Positions 8,449 to 17,429 are shown, numbered from the stretch's first letter. The stretch: 64,000 nucleotides of DNA from Asaia sp. W19 (GCF_003994335.1 NZ_PNQZ01000061.1:1-64000), one strand, 5' to 3'. Translations and numbers: made by a program. The notes: a model not told the origin generated them from the sequence alone.

Positions 8449-8727
8449 TTACTTGCCGGCCAGAGCGTCCTTGACGTTCTTGGCAGGGGAGTAGCTGAGC
8501 TTCTTGGACGCAGCGATTTCGATCGTTTCGCCGGTCTTGGGGTTGCGGCCTTGGCGAGCAGCGGTGGAACGCACCTGGAACTTGCCGAAGCCCGGGATAG
8601 ACACTTCGTCACCCTTGGTGGCGGCGTCGATGATGCTGGCCCAGACGGTGTCGAGGGCGGTCTTGGCGTCGGCCTTGGTGCCACCGGTGGCGGCGGCGAT
8701 GCGGTCGATCAGATCAGTGGACTTCAT
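8449..8727 (-). CDS. hup: HU family DNA-binding protein
   Basis: 92 residues, the normal HU length. It shows MKSTDLIDRIA at the N-terminus, the GFGKF turn at residues 46-50, the DNA-inserting arm with RNPKTGE (Pro at residue 63) and the SKKLSYSPAK C-terminus. The start ATG 8727 has a good ribosome site (AGAGGA). HU bends DNA and compacts the nucleoid. It is monocistronic, with a 42-bp palindrome right after the stop codon, and divergent from xdhA. Confidence 0.95.
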   Translation of the reverse strand: MKSTDLIDRIAAATGGTKADAKTALDTVWASIIDAATKGDEVSIPGFGKFQVRSTAARQGRNPKTGETIEIAASKKLSYSPAKNVKDALAGK

Positions 8728-8915
8728 GGTGATCCTCTTGCGTTTGAAATGGCCGTGGAGCCTTAGGCGCAGTTCGAAGCGATAACAAGGCAGGAAATGC
8801 AATATTCCTGATTGTTCTCTGCCGTCGAATCTCCCAATCATACAAGAGTTTCCGGAAATGGCGAAGGGGCCACCCCCATTCATTCAACCAGTTTCCATCA
8901 TGCGGGGGGTCATTC

Positions 8916-10427
8916 ATGCGCGAGACGATACGCTTCTTTCTGGGGGACCGCCTCGTCACGCTCGATGATGTTGCTCCTGATCGGACCCTGCTGGACTGGC
9001 TGCGTCATGAGGGGCGCACCGGCACCAAGGAGGGCTGTAACGAAGGGGATTGCGGCGCGTGCATGGTGATCGTGGCGCGACGCCGCTCCAGCAGCGAAAT
9101 CTCTGGCGCGGGAGGGGAAACGGGCCGTGGACGCGCCATGCCATCCGGGGTGAGCCTGCGCGCGGTCAATGCCTGTATCCAGCTTCTGCCCATGCTCGAT
9201 GGCGCGGCAGTTTTCACCATTGAGGATGTCGGCTCCGCAGAGGCATTGCACCCGGTCCAGCAGGCCATGATTGCTCTCAATGGCGCGCAATGCGGCTTCT
9301 GCACGCCGGGATTTGTGATGTCGATGGTGGCGTATCGCAATACCGATACCCCTTCAGATGACGATAGCGCGATCGATTCCGCTCTTGCGGGCAATCTGTG
9401 TCGCTGCACCGGCTACGCGCCCATCGTAAGGGCCATGAAGCAGGCGCTTGCGGCCCCGGATTCAGCTTTCGAAGAGCGTGTCCAAGCGCTGGACGATCGG
9501 CTGGCGGCGCTTGAGGATAGGGCAGATGTTGAAATCGAGACCGCACAGGGCAACGTGTTTCTGCCAGCCTCGGCGGAGTCTCTGGCGCATCGGCTCATGG
9601 CATATCCCCAGACGCTCATCGTCGCCGGGGCGACGGATGTTGGGCTGTGGGTGACCAAGGCGATGCGCTCCCTGCCGCGTGTGGCCTTCATCGGGCAGTG
9701 CGCCGACCTCGCGACGATCGAGGAGACAGAGGATGGGCTGCGTATCGGGGCAGCGGTCACCTATGAGGCTGCGCGTGCAGCACTGGCGCGCATCCTGCCC
9801 GATTTCGGCGTCCTGATCGGTCGTATCGGCTCGACGCCGATACGCAACAGCGCCACGCTCTGCGGCAATATCGCCAATGGCTCGCCTATTGGCGATGGGC
9901 CGCCAGCCCTGATTGCGGCTGGAGCGACGCTCCATCTGCGTCGGGGTGAAACACGGCGGAGTCTGCCTCTGGAGCAGTATTTCCTCGCCTATGGAAAGCA
10001 GGATCGTCGGGAAGGAGAGTTTGTCGAAGCGGTGAGCGTGCCTCGTCAGAAGGAGGGGACATTCTACCGCAGCTACAAGATCTCCAAACGCTTCGACCAG
10101 GATATCTCCGCGGTTCTTGCGGCCTTCGCCCTTTGCCGCGATGGCTCCGGGCGGATCATCGAGGCGCGTCTCGCCTTTGGCGGTATGGCGGCGACACCGT
10201 GTCGTGCGCCCAGAGCAGAGCAGGCGCTGCTGGGTCAGCTATGGAACGAGACGACGCTCGAAGCCGCCCGAGATGCCCTGGCCGAGGATTTTACGCCTCT
10301 GAGCGATATGCGGGCCAGTGCCTGGTATCGGCAGACAGTGGCTGCCAATCTGCTGACGCGATTTTATGAGGAAAGCCAGGGGGAAACCATGCGCCTCGCC
10401 GAGGCCGGGAGCCTCACCCATGTCTGA
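8916..10427 (+). CDS. xdhA: Xanthine dehydrogenase small subunit (Fe-S/FAD)
   Basis: 503 residues. The N-terminal ferredoxin domain carries CNEGDCGAC (residues 41-49); the second [2Fe-2S] domain carries QCGFCTPG and CRCTGYAP near residues 126 and 165. The FAD-binding domain follows (VAGATDVGLWVTK, then GSTPIRNSATLCGNIANGSPIGD). It passes electrons from the Mo subunit to NAD+ in oxidation of hypoxanthine and xanthine to urate. The stop overlaps the xdhB start by 8 bases. The gene order xdhA-xdhB-xdhC is the usual proteobacterial one. Confidence 0.95.
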   Translation: MRETIRFFLGDRLVTLDDVAPDRTLLDWLRHEGRTGTKEGCNEGDCGACMVIVARRRSSSEISGAGGETGRGRAMPSGVSLRAVNACIQLLPMLDGAAVFTIEDVGSAEALHPVQQAMIALNGAQCGFCTPGFVMSMVAYRNTDTPSDDDSAIDSALAGNLCRCTGYAPIVRAMKQALAAPDSAFEERVQALDDRLAALEDRADVEIETAQGNVFLPASAESLAHRLMAYPQTLIVAGATDVGLWVTKAMRSLPRVAFIGQCADLATIEETEDGLRIGAAVTYEAARAALARILPDFGVLIGRIGSTPIRNSATLCGNIANGSPIGDGPPALIAAGATLHLRRGETRRSLPLEQYFLAYGKQDRREGEFVEAVSVPRQKEGTFYRSYKISKRFDQDISAVLAAFALCRDGSGRIIEARLAFGGMAATPCRAPRAEQALLGQLWNETTLEAARDALAEDFTPLSDMRASAWYRQTVAANLLTRFYEESQGETMRLAEAGSLTHV

Positions 10428-12846
10428 CCGCATCAACACGTCTGACTGCATCGGGACCCTTCCGACCGAGACAGAGAGCGCCGGAGACGGGAAGGGCCGC
10501 CCGGAAGTGGCGGCTGACGCCTCAGCGTTCAAGGCTGGGAAAACCCGGTCCATGAAGCATGAGAGCGCAATGCTGCATGTGACCGGGCGCGCGCTCTATA
10601 TTGACGACATACCTGAGCCCAAAGGCTTGTTGCATGTCGTGCCGGGGCTCAGCGCAAAGCCGCATGCGCGTCTGATCTCGATTGATCTCGATGCGGTCCG
10701 CGCCGTGCCCGGTGTGGTCCGGGTGATCACCGCTCAGGACATTCCGGGCGAGAATCAGACAAGTCCCGTTCATGCCCATGATGAGCCGCTTCTTGCGACC
10801 GATCTCGTGCAGCATGTCGGCCAGCCGATCTTTGCCGTTGTCGCGACCGAGCGCGCGATTGCCCGGCGCGCCGTGCGTCTGGCACGTATCGTTTATGAGG
10901 AACTCCCGGCGGTTCTCGATATCGACTCTGCAATCGAGAATGGCGGCGCGCTGGTATGGCGCCCCCTCACCATGGAGCGTGGCGCAGTAGAACCTGCGCT
11001 CGAGGCCGCGCCGCGCCGCCTCAAAGGACGCGTGACCATAGGCGGGCAGGAGCATTTTTACCTGGAGGGTCAGGTCGCCATGGCCCAGCCTGGCGAGGCG
11101 GGGGAGATGCGTGTCTGGTCCTCCACCCAGCATCCTTCCGAAACGCAGCATCTTGTCGCGAGCGTGCTGGGGCGCCCGCATCACCTCGTCACGACCGAGA
11201 TCAGGCGTATGGGGGGCGGCTTTGGCGGCAAGGAGTCCCAGGCCAATGGATGTGCCTGTCTTGCGGCGCTCGCGGCGGAACTGACCGGTCAGGCAGCCAA
11301 GATGCGCCTTGATCGCGATGATGACATGGTCATCACGGGCAAGCGTCATGATTTCAGGGTTGATTATGAGGTCGGTTTTACCGATCAGGGCGATATCCTT
11401 GCCGTGGACATGCAGCTTGCGGCGCGTTGCGGCTGGTCGGCCGATCTCTCGGGCCCGGTGACCGATCGCGCCCTGTTTCACGCAGATAACGCCTATTTCT
11501 ACCCTGACGTGCGGTTTCGTTCTCTCGCCCTGAAGACCAACACCCAGTCCAATACGGCCTTTCGTGGTTTTGGCGGCCCTCAGGGGATCGTGGCGGCAGA
11601 GCGTGTCGTCGAGGAAATCGCTTTCGCGACCGGGCGTGATCCGCTCGATATCCGTCTGCGCAATGTGTATGGCACAGGCACACGAGACGTGACGCCCTAT
11701 CACATGGTGGTTGAGGATTCGATCAGCGATCTCGTCATGACCCAGCTGGCCGAACGCTGTGCGTACCGCGCCCGGCGCGACGCGCTGCGTGCGTTCAACG
11801 CGACCAGCCGCACCTTGCGCAAGGGCATTGCGCTCACGCCGGTCAAGTTCGGTATTTCGTTTACCGCAACCCACTATAATCAGGCCGGTGCCTTGGTTCA
11901 TGTCTATACCGACGGTTCGGTACAGGTGAATCACGGCGGCACGGAAATGGGTCAGGGTCTGCACACGAAGATGGTGCAGATCGTGATGAACGAGTTTGGT
12001 CTCGACGCGCAGAATGTGCGTATCACGGCCACCACAACCGGCAAGGTGCCCAATACCTCGGCCACCGCTGCCTCATCGGGGGCCGATCTGAACGGCATGG
12101 CGGTACTCGACGCGGTCAGTCAGATCAAGGCGCGTATGGTCACCTTCGCTGCCGAGAAATGGCAGGTTGCACCAGAAGCGATCCGCTTTACCTCGGAAGG
12201 GGTACGCATGGGCGAGGCCCTCGTACCATTCCGTGATCTGGTCTGGCAGGTCTATTTCGCCCGCATCTCGCTCTCGGCCAGCGGGTTTTACAAGACGCCC
12301 AAGATCTCCTGGGATGCGGCAACCGGGCGCGGCCGGCCCTTTTATTATTTCGCCTACGGCGCCGCCTGCGCTGAAGTCACGCTGGATCTGCTGACTGGCG
12401 AAAACAGCATCGACCGGGTCGATATCCTGCATGATGCTGGGCAATCCCTGAATGCGGATATCGATATCGGCCAGATCGAGGGGGCCTTCGTTCAGGGCGC
12501 AGGCTGGCTCACCACCGAGGAACTGGTCTGGGACAAGGAGGGCAGGCTGCGTACTCATGCCCCGAGCACGTACAAGATCCCTGCCTGCTCAGACCGCCCT
12601 GCTATTTTCAACGTGACCCTGCTCGACGACGCCCCCAATCGCGAGGCGACCATTTACCGCTCCAAGGCGGTCGGAGAGCCGCCTCTCGTTCACGGCGTGG
12701 CCGTACTGCACGCGTTGTCCGATGCCATCGCCAGTCTGGACGGGTATCGGCGCTGCCCCGGGCTCGACGCCCCGGCAACCCCTGAACGGCTGTTGCGCAC
12801 GATCATGCAGGTGCAGGCCCGCGCCGCGCAGGGAGAGCCCTCCTGA
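10420..12846 (+). CDS. xdhB: Xanthine dehydrogenase molybdopterin-binding subunit
   Basis: 808 residues from ATG 10420, the start that overlaps the xdhA stop (TGA 10425-10427); an in-frame upstream start at 10366 lies inside xdhA. About 40 residues of low-conservation leader precede the family block at HVTGRALYIDD. Mo-cofactor motifs are GGGFGGKE, FRGFGGPQG and the active-site Glu in KAVGEPPL near the C-terminus. It hydroxylates hypoxanthine and xanthine with XdhA. It is cytoplasmic and needs XdhC, encoded next, for sulfurated cofactor insertion. Confidence 0.95.
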   Translation: MSDRINTSDCIGTLPTETESAGDGKGRPEVAADASAFKAGKTRSMKHESAMLHVTGRALYIDDIPEPKGLLHVVPGLSAKPHARLISIDLDAVRAVPGVVRVITAQDIPGENQTSPVHAHDEPLLATDLVQHVGQPIFAVVATERAIARRAVRLARIVYEELPAVLDIDSAIENGGALVWRPLTMERGAVEPALEAAPRRLKGRVTIGGQEHFYLEGQVAMAQPGEAGEMRVWSSTQHPSETQHLVASVLGRPHHLVTTEIRRMGGGFGGKESQANGCACLAALAAELTGQAAKMRLDRDDDMVITGKRHDFRVDYEVGFTDQGDILAVDMQLAARCGWSADLSGPVTDRALFHADNAYFYPDVRFRSLALKTNTQSNTAFRGFGGPQGIVAAERVVEEIAFATGRDPLDIRLRNVYGTGTRDVTPYHMVVEDSISDLVMTQLAERCAYRARRDALRAFNATSRTLRKGIALTPVKFGISFTATHYNQAGALVHVYTDGSVQVNHGGTEMGQGLHTKMVQIVMNEFGLDAQNVRITATTTGKVPNTSATAASSGADLNGMAVLDAVSQIKARMVTFAAEKWQVAPEAIRFTSEGVRMGEALVPFRDLVWQVYFARISLSASGFYKTPKISWDAATGRGRPFYYFAYGAACAEVTLDLLTGENSIDRVDILHDAGQSLNADIDIGQIEGAFVQGAGWLTTEELVWDKEGRLRTHAPSTYKIPACSDRPAIFNVTLLDDAPNREATIYRSKAVGEPPLVHGVAVLHALSDAIASLDGYRRCPGLDAPATPERLLRTIMQVQARAAQGEPS

Positions 12847-12884
12847 TCGACCTGGATCTGGTCCGAAGCTGGCAAGGCTCGGCC

Positions 12885-13721
12885 GTGGCGGTACTGCGCG
12901 TGGTGGTGGCCGAGACAAGAGGCTCGACCCCCCGCGAGACAGGCGCCTTCATGCTCGTGACCGAGACTACCCAGACTGGCACGATCGGCGGCGGAGATCT
13001 GGAATTCCAGTGTCTGGAACATGCCCGGCTGATTCTGAGGGGAGAGGCTGTGCGCGAGGATCGTCGCTTCACTTTGGGGCCTGAATCGGGGCAGTGTTGC
13101 GGCGGCGTTGTCCTGATCCGGTACGAGCCCGTCTTTGATCTCGATGAGGAACTGCGCCGACTTGAGCAACGTCGCCTCGATTGGCCGACGCTAAGTGTTT
13201 TCGGCGCGGGGCATGTGGGACGTGCTCTGGTCAGGGCGGCCGCGCTCCTGCCCCTGTCACTCCGCTGGATCGACCCGAGGCCGGAGGAGTTCGGCCCGGT
13301 CCCCGAAGGCGTCATGGTGCAGGTCAGCACAGCCTGGGAGAGCGAGATTGCCTCATTGCGTCCGGGGGATGGCGTTCTGGTCATGACACCGAGCCATGCT
13401 CTGGATGCGCTGATCACCGGGGCAGCACTCGAGCGGGGCGATCTGGCCTATGTCGGGTTGATTGGATCACACACCAAGAGACGGCGTTTCGAGTCCGGGT
13501 TCAGAGAGATCGGTCTCGCCCAGAGCAGGATCGATGCCCTGGTCTGTCCGATCGGAGATCAAGGCCTGCGCGACAAGCGACCCGAGATCATCGCGGCTCT
13601 GGTGGCGTCGGAGCTGGCAAGGCGATTGGTGCCGCGCATTGATCATGGCAGACAGACAAGCGACAGCAATGACGCGCAGCATGATGCGGCTGCAGCACTG
13701 GATCAAGGAGAGAGACGATGA
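12885..13721 (+). CDS. xdhC: Xanthine dehydrogenase accessory protein XdhC
   Basis: 278 residues from GTG 12885. XdhC/CoxI-type domains are visible: ETRGSTPRETGAFMLV at the N-terminus, GTIGGGDLE, and a C-terminal Rossmann segment VFGAGHVGRALVRAA with GLIGSHTKRRRF. XdhC binds and protects the Mo cofactor and delivers it to XdhB. The conserved sequence seems to continue upstream of the GTG (IDLDLVRSWQGSAV) back to a CTG at 12843 that overlaps the xdhB stop, so the true start may be that CTG (292 residues). The stop overlaps the HAD gene by 4 bases. Confidence 0.88.
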   Translation: MAVLRVVVAETRGSTPRETGAFMLVTETTQTGTIGGGDLEFQCLEHARLILRGEAVREDRRFTLGPESGQCCGGVVLIRYEPVFDLDEELRRLEQRRLDWPTLSVFGAGHVGRALVRAAALLPLSLRWIDPRPEEFGPVPEGVMVQVSTAWESEIASLRPGDGVLVMTPSHALDALITGAALERGDLAYVGLIGSHTKRRRFESGFREIGLAQSRIDALVCPIGDQGLRDKRPEIIAALVASELARRLVPRIDHGRQTSDSNDAQHDAAAALDQGERR

Positions 13722-14395
13722 CGGGACCTGGGCCCATCAAGGGTATTCTGTTCGACATGGATGGCGTGTTGCTCGATAGCGAGACCCTGTCTCTCGAGGC
13801 GTTCGTTAGCGCGGCGCGTGAACTGGGGCATGATATGCCTCTCGACTTTGCCCGCCAGATGATCGGTTTGCCGGGCGATGCCTGTGCGAAGCTGGTGACG
13901 GATACCTATGGTCCCGATATCGATCTGGGTCGCCTGTTCCGGACCCAGGATGTGCACATGCACAAGCTGGTTGAGGCAGGCGGTCTGGTGATGAAGGAGG
14001 GGGTGGTCCCCCTGCTCGATTATCTTGACGCACGCGGCTTGCCACGTGCCATAGCGACATCGTCAGGACGGTCCCGCACCGAGACCCATCTGCGCCATGT
14101 CGGTATTTATGATCGCTTCGATACGATCATCACGCGGGATGATGTCAGCCGCGGCAAGCCCGACCCCGAACCCTATCTCAAAGCGGCACAGGCGATCGGC
14201 GTCGAGCCCGCATTCTGCCTGGCGATCGAGGATTCCCATAACGGCGCGCGCGCTGCCCATGCGGCAGGGATCAGGGTGATTGTGGTGCCCGATCTGATGA
14301 CGCCCAACGAAGAGATCATCGGCAAGGCGCATGAAATCATGAACGACCTGCATCAGGTGCGTGAATTCATCGAGCGTGCGGATCATACCACCTGA
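13718..14395 (+). CDS. HAD superfamily phosphatase (beta-phosphoglucomutase-like)
   Basis: 225 residues. HAD motifs are complete: DMDGVLLDS (nucleophile and acid/base Asp, residues 13-21), ATSSG (motif II), GKPDPEPYL (motif III Lys) and AIEDSHNGARAA (motif IV). The cap is the four-helix C1 type of phosphoglycolate phosphatase and beta-phosphoglucomutase relatives. The start overlaps the xdhC stop by 4 bases, so it is coupled to xdhABC; a role as a nucleotide or purine-derived phosphatase is suggested by context only. Confidence 0.85.
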   Translation: MTGPGPIKGILFDMDGVLLDSETLSLEAFVSAARELGHDMPLDFARQMIGLPGDACAKLVTDTYGPDIDLGRLFRTQDVHMHKLVEAGGLVMKEGVVPLLDYLDARGLPRAIATSSGRSRTETHLRHVGIYDRFDTIITRDDVSRGKPDPEPYLKAAQAIGVEPAFCLAIEDSHNGARAAHAAGIRVIVVPDLMTPNEEIIGKAHEIMNDLHQVREFIERADHTT

Positions 14396-14408
14396 CTCTC
14401 GCTCGAGT

Positions 14409-14426
14409 GCGGGGTCGTTACCCCGC
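14409..14426. terminator. Bidirectional terminator-like hairpin
   Basis: GCGGGGT (14409-14415), loop CGTT, ACCCCGC (14420-14426), between the convergent HAD and Feo genes. Perfect 7-bp GC-rich stem with a UUCG-like loop; no U-tract. Confidence 0.6.
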
Positions 14427-14443
14427 GCTCCTATCGGCTGGCG

Positions 14444-14638
14444 TCAGTGGCAGCCGCCGCCCTTACAGCCCGAGCAACCGTTGCAGCCCTTCTTTTCTCC
14501 TGAGGCAGGAAGGGCCTTGGCGAGGCCAAGCCGTGCCTTGAAAGAAGCCGCATGGGCTGGGAACAGCCTGTTCAGCCAGAACAGGAGGGCAACGGTCACA
14601 AGGGCGATGACGATAAGACTCTGCATCATGGCGATCAT
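14444..14638 (-). CDS. FeoB-associated Cys-rich membrane protein
   Basis: 64 residues from ATG 14638, which overlaps the feoB stop by 4 bases. One N-terminal transmembrane helix (about residues 6-24, IVIALVTVALLFWL) is followed by a short linker and a Cys-rich tail KGCNGCSGCKGGGCH with four Cys and a terminal His. Small proteins of this kind accompany FeoB in many bacteria and may bind iron at the cytoplasmic face. Placement at the end of feoAB supports this. A longer in-frame upstream start lies inside feoB and is rejected. Confidence 0.8.
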   Translation of the reverse strand: MIAMMQSLIVIALVTVALLFWLNRLFPAHAASFKARLGLAKALPASGEKKGCNGCSGCKGGGCH

Positions 14639-16497
14639 CCGGTCAGGGCGCGTGTCACATGATAGGTAAGAAAGGCCGCGGCATAAGCAAGGCCGAAGAG
14701 ATAGGCCGCAGCTCCCAGAACCACTTTGAGCGAGCGGGTCTCGCGACGCATGACTGCAAGAGTCGAGATGCATTGCGGCGCGTACACATACCAGGCCAGC
14801 AACGCAAAGGCGGTTGCCATGCTCCAATGCGCGCTGAGAAGCGGCATGAGCTGGTTCGCGGCATTGTCATCCGAGGCTCCCAGAGCATAGACCGTGGCCA
14901 ATGCGCTGACGGCAACCTCGCGTGCGGCCAGACCAGGAATGAGCGAGACGCAGATCTGCCAGTTGAAGCCCAGCGGCGCAAAGATGGGCAGCATGAAATG
15001 GCCGATATGGCCAGCGAGACTGTAATCGATTGCGGCGCCCGTAGCATTGGCCGGCGGCGCAGGGAAGCTGGAAAGTGCCCAGAGAAGCACATTGAGCGAG
15101 ACGATGATCGTGCCGACGCGCGACAGGAACATGATGGCCCGCTGCCAGAGCCCCAGCGCCACGCTTTTCAGATTGGGGGTGCGATAGGGAGGCAATTCGA
15201 GCATCAGGGGATGCTCGTCTGATGCAACGCCACGCGTCATGAGTCGGGCTGCGATGATGCCGCTGATAATTGCAACCAGATACAGCCCGAACAGGACCAG
15301 CCCCTGGAGCCCGAGAAAGCCGAGCACGGTGCGATGAGGCACGAAAGCCGCGATCAGCAGCGTGTAGACGGGAAGCCGCGCCGAGCACGTCATGAGCGGT
15401 GCGATCAGGATCGTCACCAGCCGGTCGCGGGGATTCTGGATCGTGCGCGCTGCCATGATGCCTGGAATGGCGCAGGCAAAGCTCGAGAGCAGCGGAATGA
15501 AGGAGCGCCCGCTCAACCCTGCAAGCGCCATGATCCTGTCGAGCAGGAAGGCTGCGCGTGGCAGGTACCCTGTTTCCTCCAGGGTGAGGATCCACAGGAA
15601 CAGGATCAGGATCTGGGGCAGGAAGACGATGACCGTTCCTGCACCCGCGATCACGCCGTCGGCCAGAAGGCTGCGCAGCAGCCCCGGAGGAAGCGGAGAG
15701 ACGACGATCTGCCCGAGCGAGGTGATGCCCGCTTCCAGCGCGTCCATGATGGGCTGGGCCCAGGCGAAGACCGTCTGGAACATGAAGAAGAGAACGACCA
15801 GAAGGATGATCGGGCCCCAGACCGGATGGAGGAACCAGCGATCGAGGCGATCGGCCATCCGGTCGCCCCTGAGCGTGCCTTCATTGGTGAAGCGGGTGAT
15901 GAGCTGGCCGACTTCACCATGGACGTCGAGGTCCGTCTTCATGGCAGGTGGCGGCAGGAATTCGGGCTGATCGAGCGCGTTCAGCAGATTGGCAATGCCG
16001 CTCTTGCGCAGGCTGATGGCGGGAATGATAGGTAGGCCAAGCGCTGCGGCGAGGCCCGGTACGTCAATGGTGAGCCCGAGTCGTTCGGCCTCGTCCATCA
16101 TGTTGAGCACCACGATCATGGGGCGGCCGAGTTGCATGAGTTCCAGCAGGAAGCGCAGATGCAGCCGCAGATTGCTGGCCGAGACGACACAGATGATCAG
16201 ATCCGGCTGCTTTTCGACCGGATGCTGCCCCATGCAGACGTCACGGGTGACGTCTTCATCCGGGCTTGTGGCACTCAGACTGTAAGCACCGGGCAGGTCG
16301 AGCAGGCGAATGGCTCTGCCATTGGGGGTCGTGAGATACCCCTCCTTGCGCTCGACCGTGACGCCCGCATAGTTCGCGACTTTCTGGCGACTACCTGTCA
16401 GCTGGTTGAACAACGAGGTCTTGCCGCAATTGGGATTGCCCACGAGGGCGGCGCGCAAGGGTCTGGTGGCCGTCTCCGGCAGTGTGACGGCGTCCAT
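14635..16497 (-). CDS. feoB: Ferrous iron transporter FeoB
   Basis: 620 residues from ATG 16497. The N-terminal G-domain has G1 GNPNCGKTS (residues 20-28), G3 DLPGAYS and G4 NMMDE. About eight membrane helices follow with the Gate segments (SFACAIPGIMAART, and SLIPGLAAREV). It is shorter than Escherichia coli FeoB (773) in its GDI/linker region, as in several alphaproteobacteria. It imports Fe(II) across the inner membrane using GTP. It lies 7 bases after feoA and overlaps the Cys-rich gene. Two overlapping Fur-like dyads upstream of feoA predict iron control. Confidence 0.95.
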   Translation of the reverse strand: MDAVTLPETATRPLRAALVGNPNCGKTSLFNQLTGSRQKVANYAGVTVERKEGYLTTPNGRAIRLLDLPGAYSLSATSPDEDVTRDVCMGQHPVEKQPDLIICVVSASNLRLHLRFLLELMQLGRPMIVVLNMMDEAERLGLTIDVPGLAAALGLPIIPAISLRKSGIANLLNALDQPEFLPPPAMKTDLDVHGEVGQLITRFTNEGTLRGDRMADRLDRWFLHPVWGPIILLVVLFFMFQTVFAWAQPIMDALEAGITSLGQIVVSPLPPGLLRSLLADGVIAGAGTVIVFLPQILILFLWILTLEETGYLPRAAFLLDRIMALAGLSGRSFIPLLSSFACAIPGIMAARTIQNPRDRLVTILIAPLMTCSARLPVYTLLIAAFVPHRTVLGFLGLQGLVLFGLYLVAIISGIIAARLMTRGVASDEHPLMLELPPYRTPNLKSVALGLWQRAIMFLSRVGTIIVSLNVLLWALSSFPAPPANATGAAIDYSLAGHIGHFMLPIFAPLGFNWQICVSLIPGLAAREVAVSALATVYALGASDDNAANQLMPLLSAHWSMATAFALLAWYVYAPQCISTLAVMRRETRSLKVVLGAAAYLFGLAYAAAFLTYHVTRALTG

Positions 16498-16504
16498 ATA
16501 CAGA

Positions 16505-16744
16505 TCAGAGATCGTGTTTGAGCGTGATACGCGAGGCCTCACCACGGCGGAGGGCAAAACAGGTCGAGCCCAGCCGCACGGCAATGGGATCGTGGCCCAC
16601 GGGGCCTGTCGCCACGATTTCGACCGGAGCACCCGGAATGAACCCCAACTCGCCCAGTCGCGTCGCGATCGGATCATTGGCCATACGCGCGACGACCTGG
16701 CTGATGACCGCGTGAGCGCCTTTGGGCAGGGTGTCGAGTGTCAT
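16505..16744 (-). CDS. feoA: Ferrous iron transport protein FeoA
   Basis: 79 residues forming one SH3-like FeoA domain, with the typical RLGELGFIPGAPVEIVATGPVG core and a C-terminal beta strand RRGEASRITL. FeoA is a small cytoplasmic partner needed for FeoB activity. It is the first gene of feoA-feoB-Cys-rich gene and carries candidate Fur sites 30-52 bases upstream of its start. Confidence 0.95.
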   Translation of the reverse strand: MTLDTLPKGAHAVISQVVARMANDPIATRLGELGFIPGAPVEIVATGPVGHDPIAVRLGSTCFALRRGEASRITLKHDL

Positions 16745-16773
16745 GAGGAAAGCCCATCTATAGCCGGAAAATG

Positions 16774-16796
16774 GCGTTCTGTGAGAACGCTTCTCA
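16774..16796. promoter_or_regulatory. Two overlapping Fur-like dyads upstream of feoA
   Basis: GCGTTCT-GTG-AGAACGC (16774-16790) and TGAGAA-CGC-TTCTCA (16782-16796) are both perfect inverted repeats, with centres 7 bases apart. Overlapping dyads with GAGAA/TTCTC cores in front of feoA fit the layout of Fur boxes bound by two dimers. Binding by Fur is inferred from position and shape, not from a consensus search. Confidence 0.65.
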
Positions 16797-16889
16797 ATTG
16801 CCTAGATAGTCCTTCATGTTTTCTTAGGGAAGGGGGCGGGGGTGAAATCCTTTGTGACAGAACCCCGTCATGGGCAGGAGGCCGTTCCA

Positions 16890-17204
16890 TCAGGAGGTCT
16901 CGTCGGGTTTCTCACTGCTGATAAAGGGAAACGGGCTGGGGGGCGAACTCTCCTTCCGCGCAATCGTGATGGCGGCCACGATGGCATCGCGCGCGCGAGG
17001 GCTGTTGTGCCAGCAACGTGACCCGAGATGTGCTGCGATGCGCAGGCATAAATCTTCCGGCTCATGGCGGGAAAGGGCGGACAGAGAAGCGATACCAACC
17101 TGCTCAAGACGCAGGATAACCGTGGGACCAATATGCTTTCCCCGCAGGAGTTTCAGTCTCTCGTCTGCGCTGAACTGCGGTGCGGATGGTGTATCACTGC
17201 TCAC
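16890..17204 (-). CDS. Cdd1-like helix-hairpin-helix protein
   Basis: 104 residues. The centre (about residues 18-80) matches the pathogenicity-locus/Cdd1 type of helix-hairpin-helix protein: GKHIGPTVILRLEQVGIASL, then HEPEDLCLRIAAH and a CWHNSPRARDAIVAAI helix. The C-terminus is polar and Ser/Pro rich. HhH motifs often bind DNA without sequence preference; the family's role is not established. It is monocistronic on the minus strand, upstream of the feo genes but with its own spacer of about 145 bases that carries the Fur-like sites. Confidence 0.65.
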   Translation of the reverse strand: MSSDTPSAPQFSADERLKLLRGKHIGPTVILRLEQVGIASLSALSRHEPEDLCLRIAAHLGSRCWHNSPRARDAIVAAITIARKESSPPSPFPFISSEKPDETS

Positions 17205-17411
17205 GATGATTCTCCCCTATGCCTGCAAAGCCAATGGACCATTCGGGAAAACCACAAAAGAAGCCATCTACCTTGCGAAATTGATGCTTTTGAGCGGCTT
17301 GCCAAGAAGGATTTCTGGTTTGTGGACGTAAAACAATACGTTTGGAGAATAACATGGCGATGATCGCGAAATACAGGAGCTGTGTCGTCGATTATATCAA
17401 TGTGTTGTGAC

Positions 17412-17429
17412 GTTGATTTGATGTTGATT
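17412..17429. repeat. GTTGATT direct repeat with 11-bp period
   Basis: GTTGATT occurs at 17412-17418 and 17423-17429, one helical turn apart, about 50-70 bases upstream of the halogenase-like gene. It may be a regulator site; nothing else supports this. Confidence 0.3.

Noticed and set aside
10522-11964. 480-codon minus-strand open frame opposite xdhB
   Set aside because: It is a shadow of the xdhB codon pattern in a GC-rich gene; xdhB has clear family motifs and the shadow has none.
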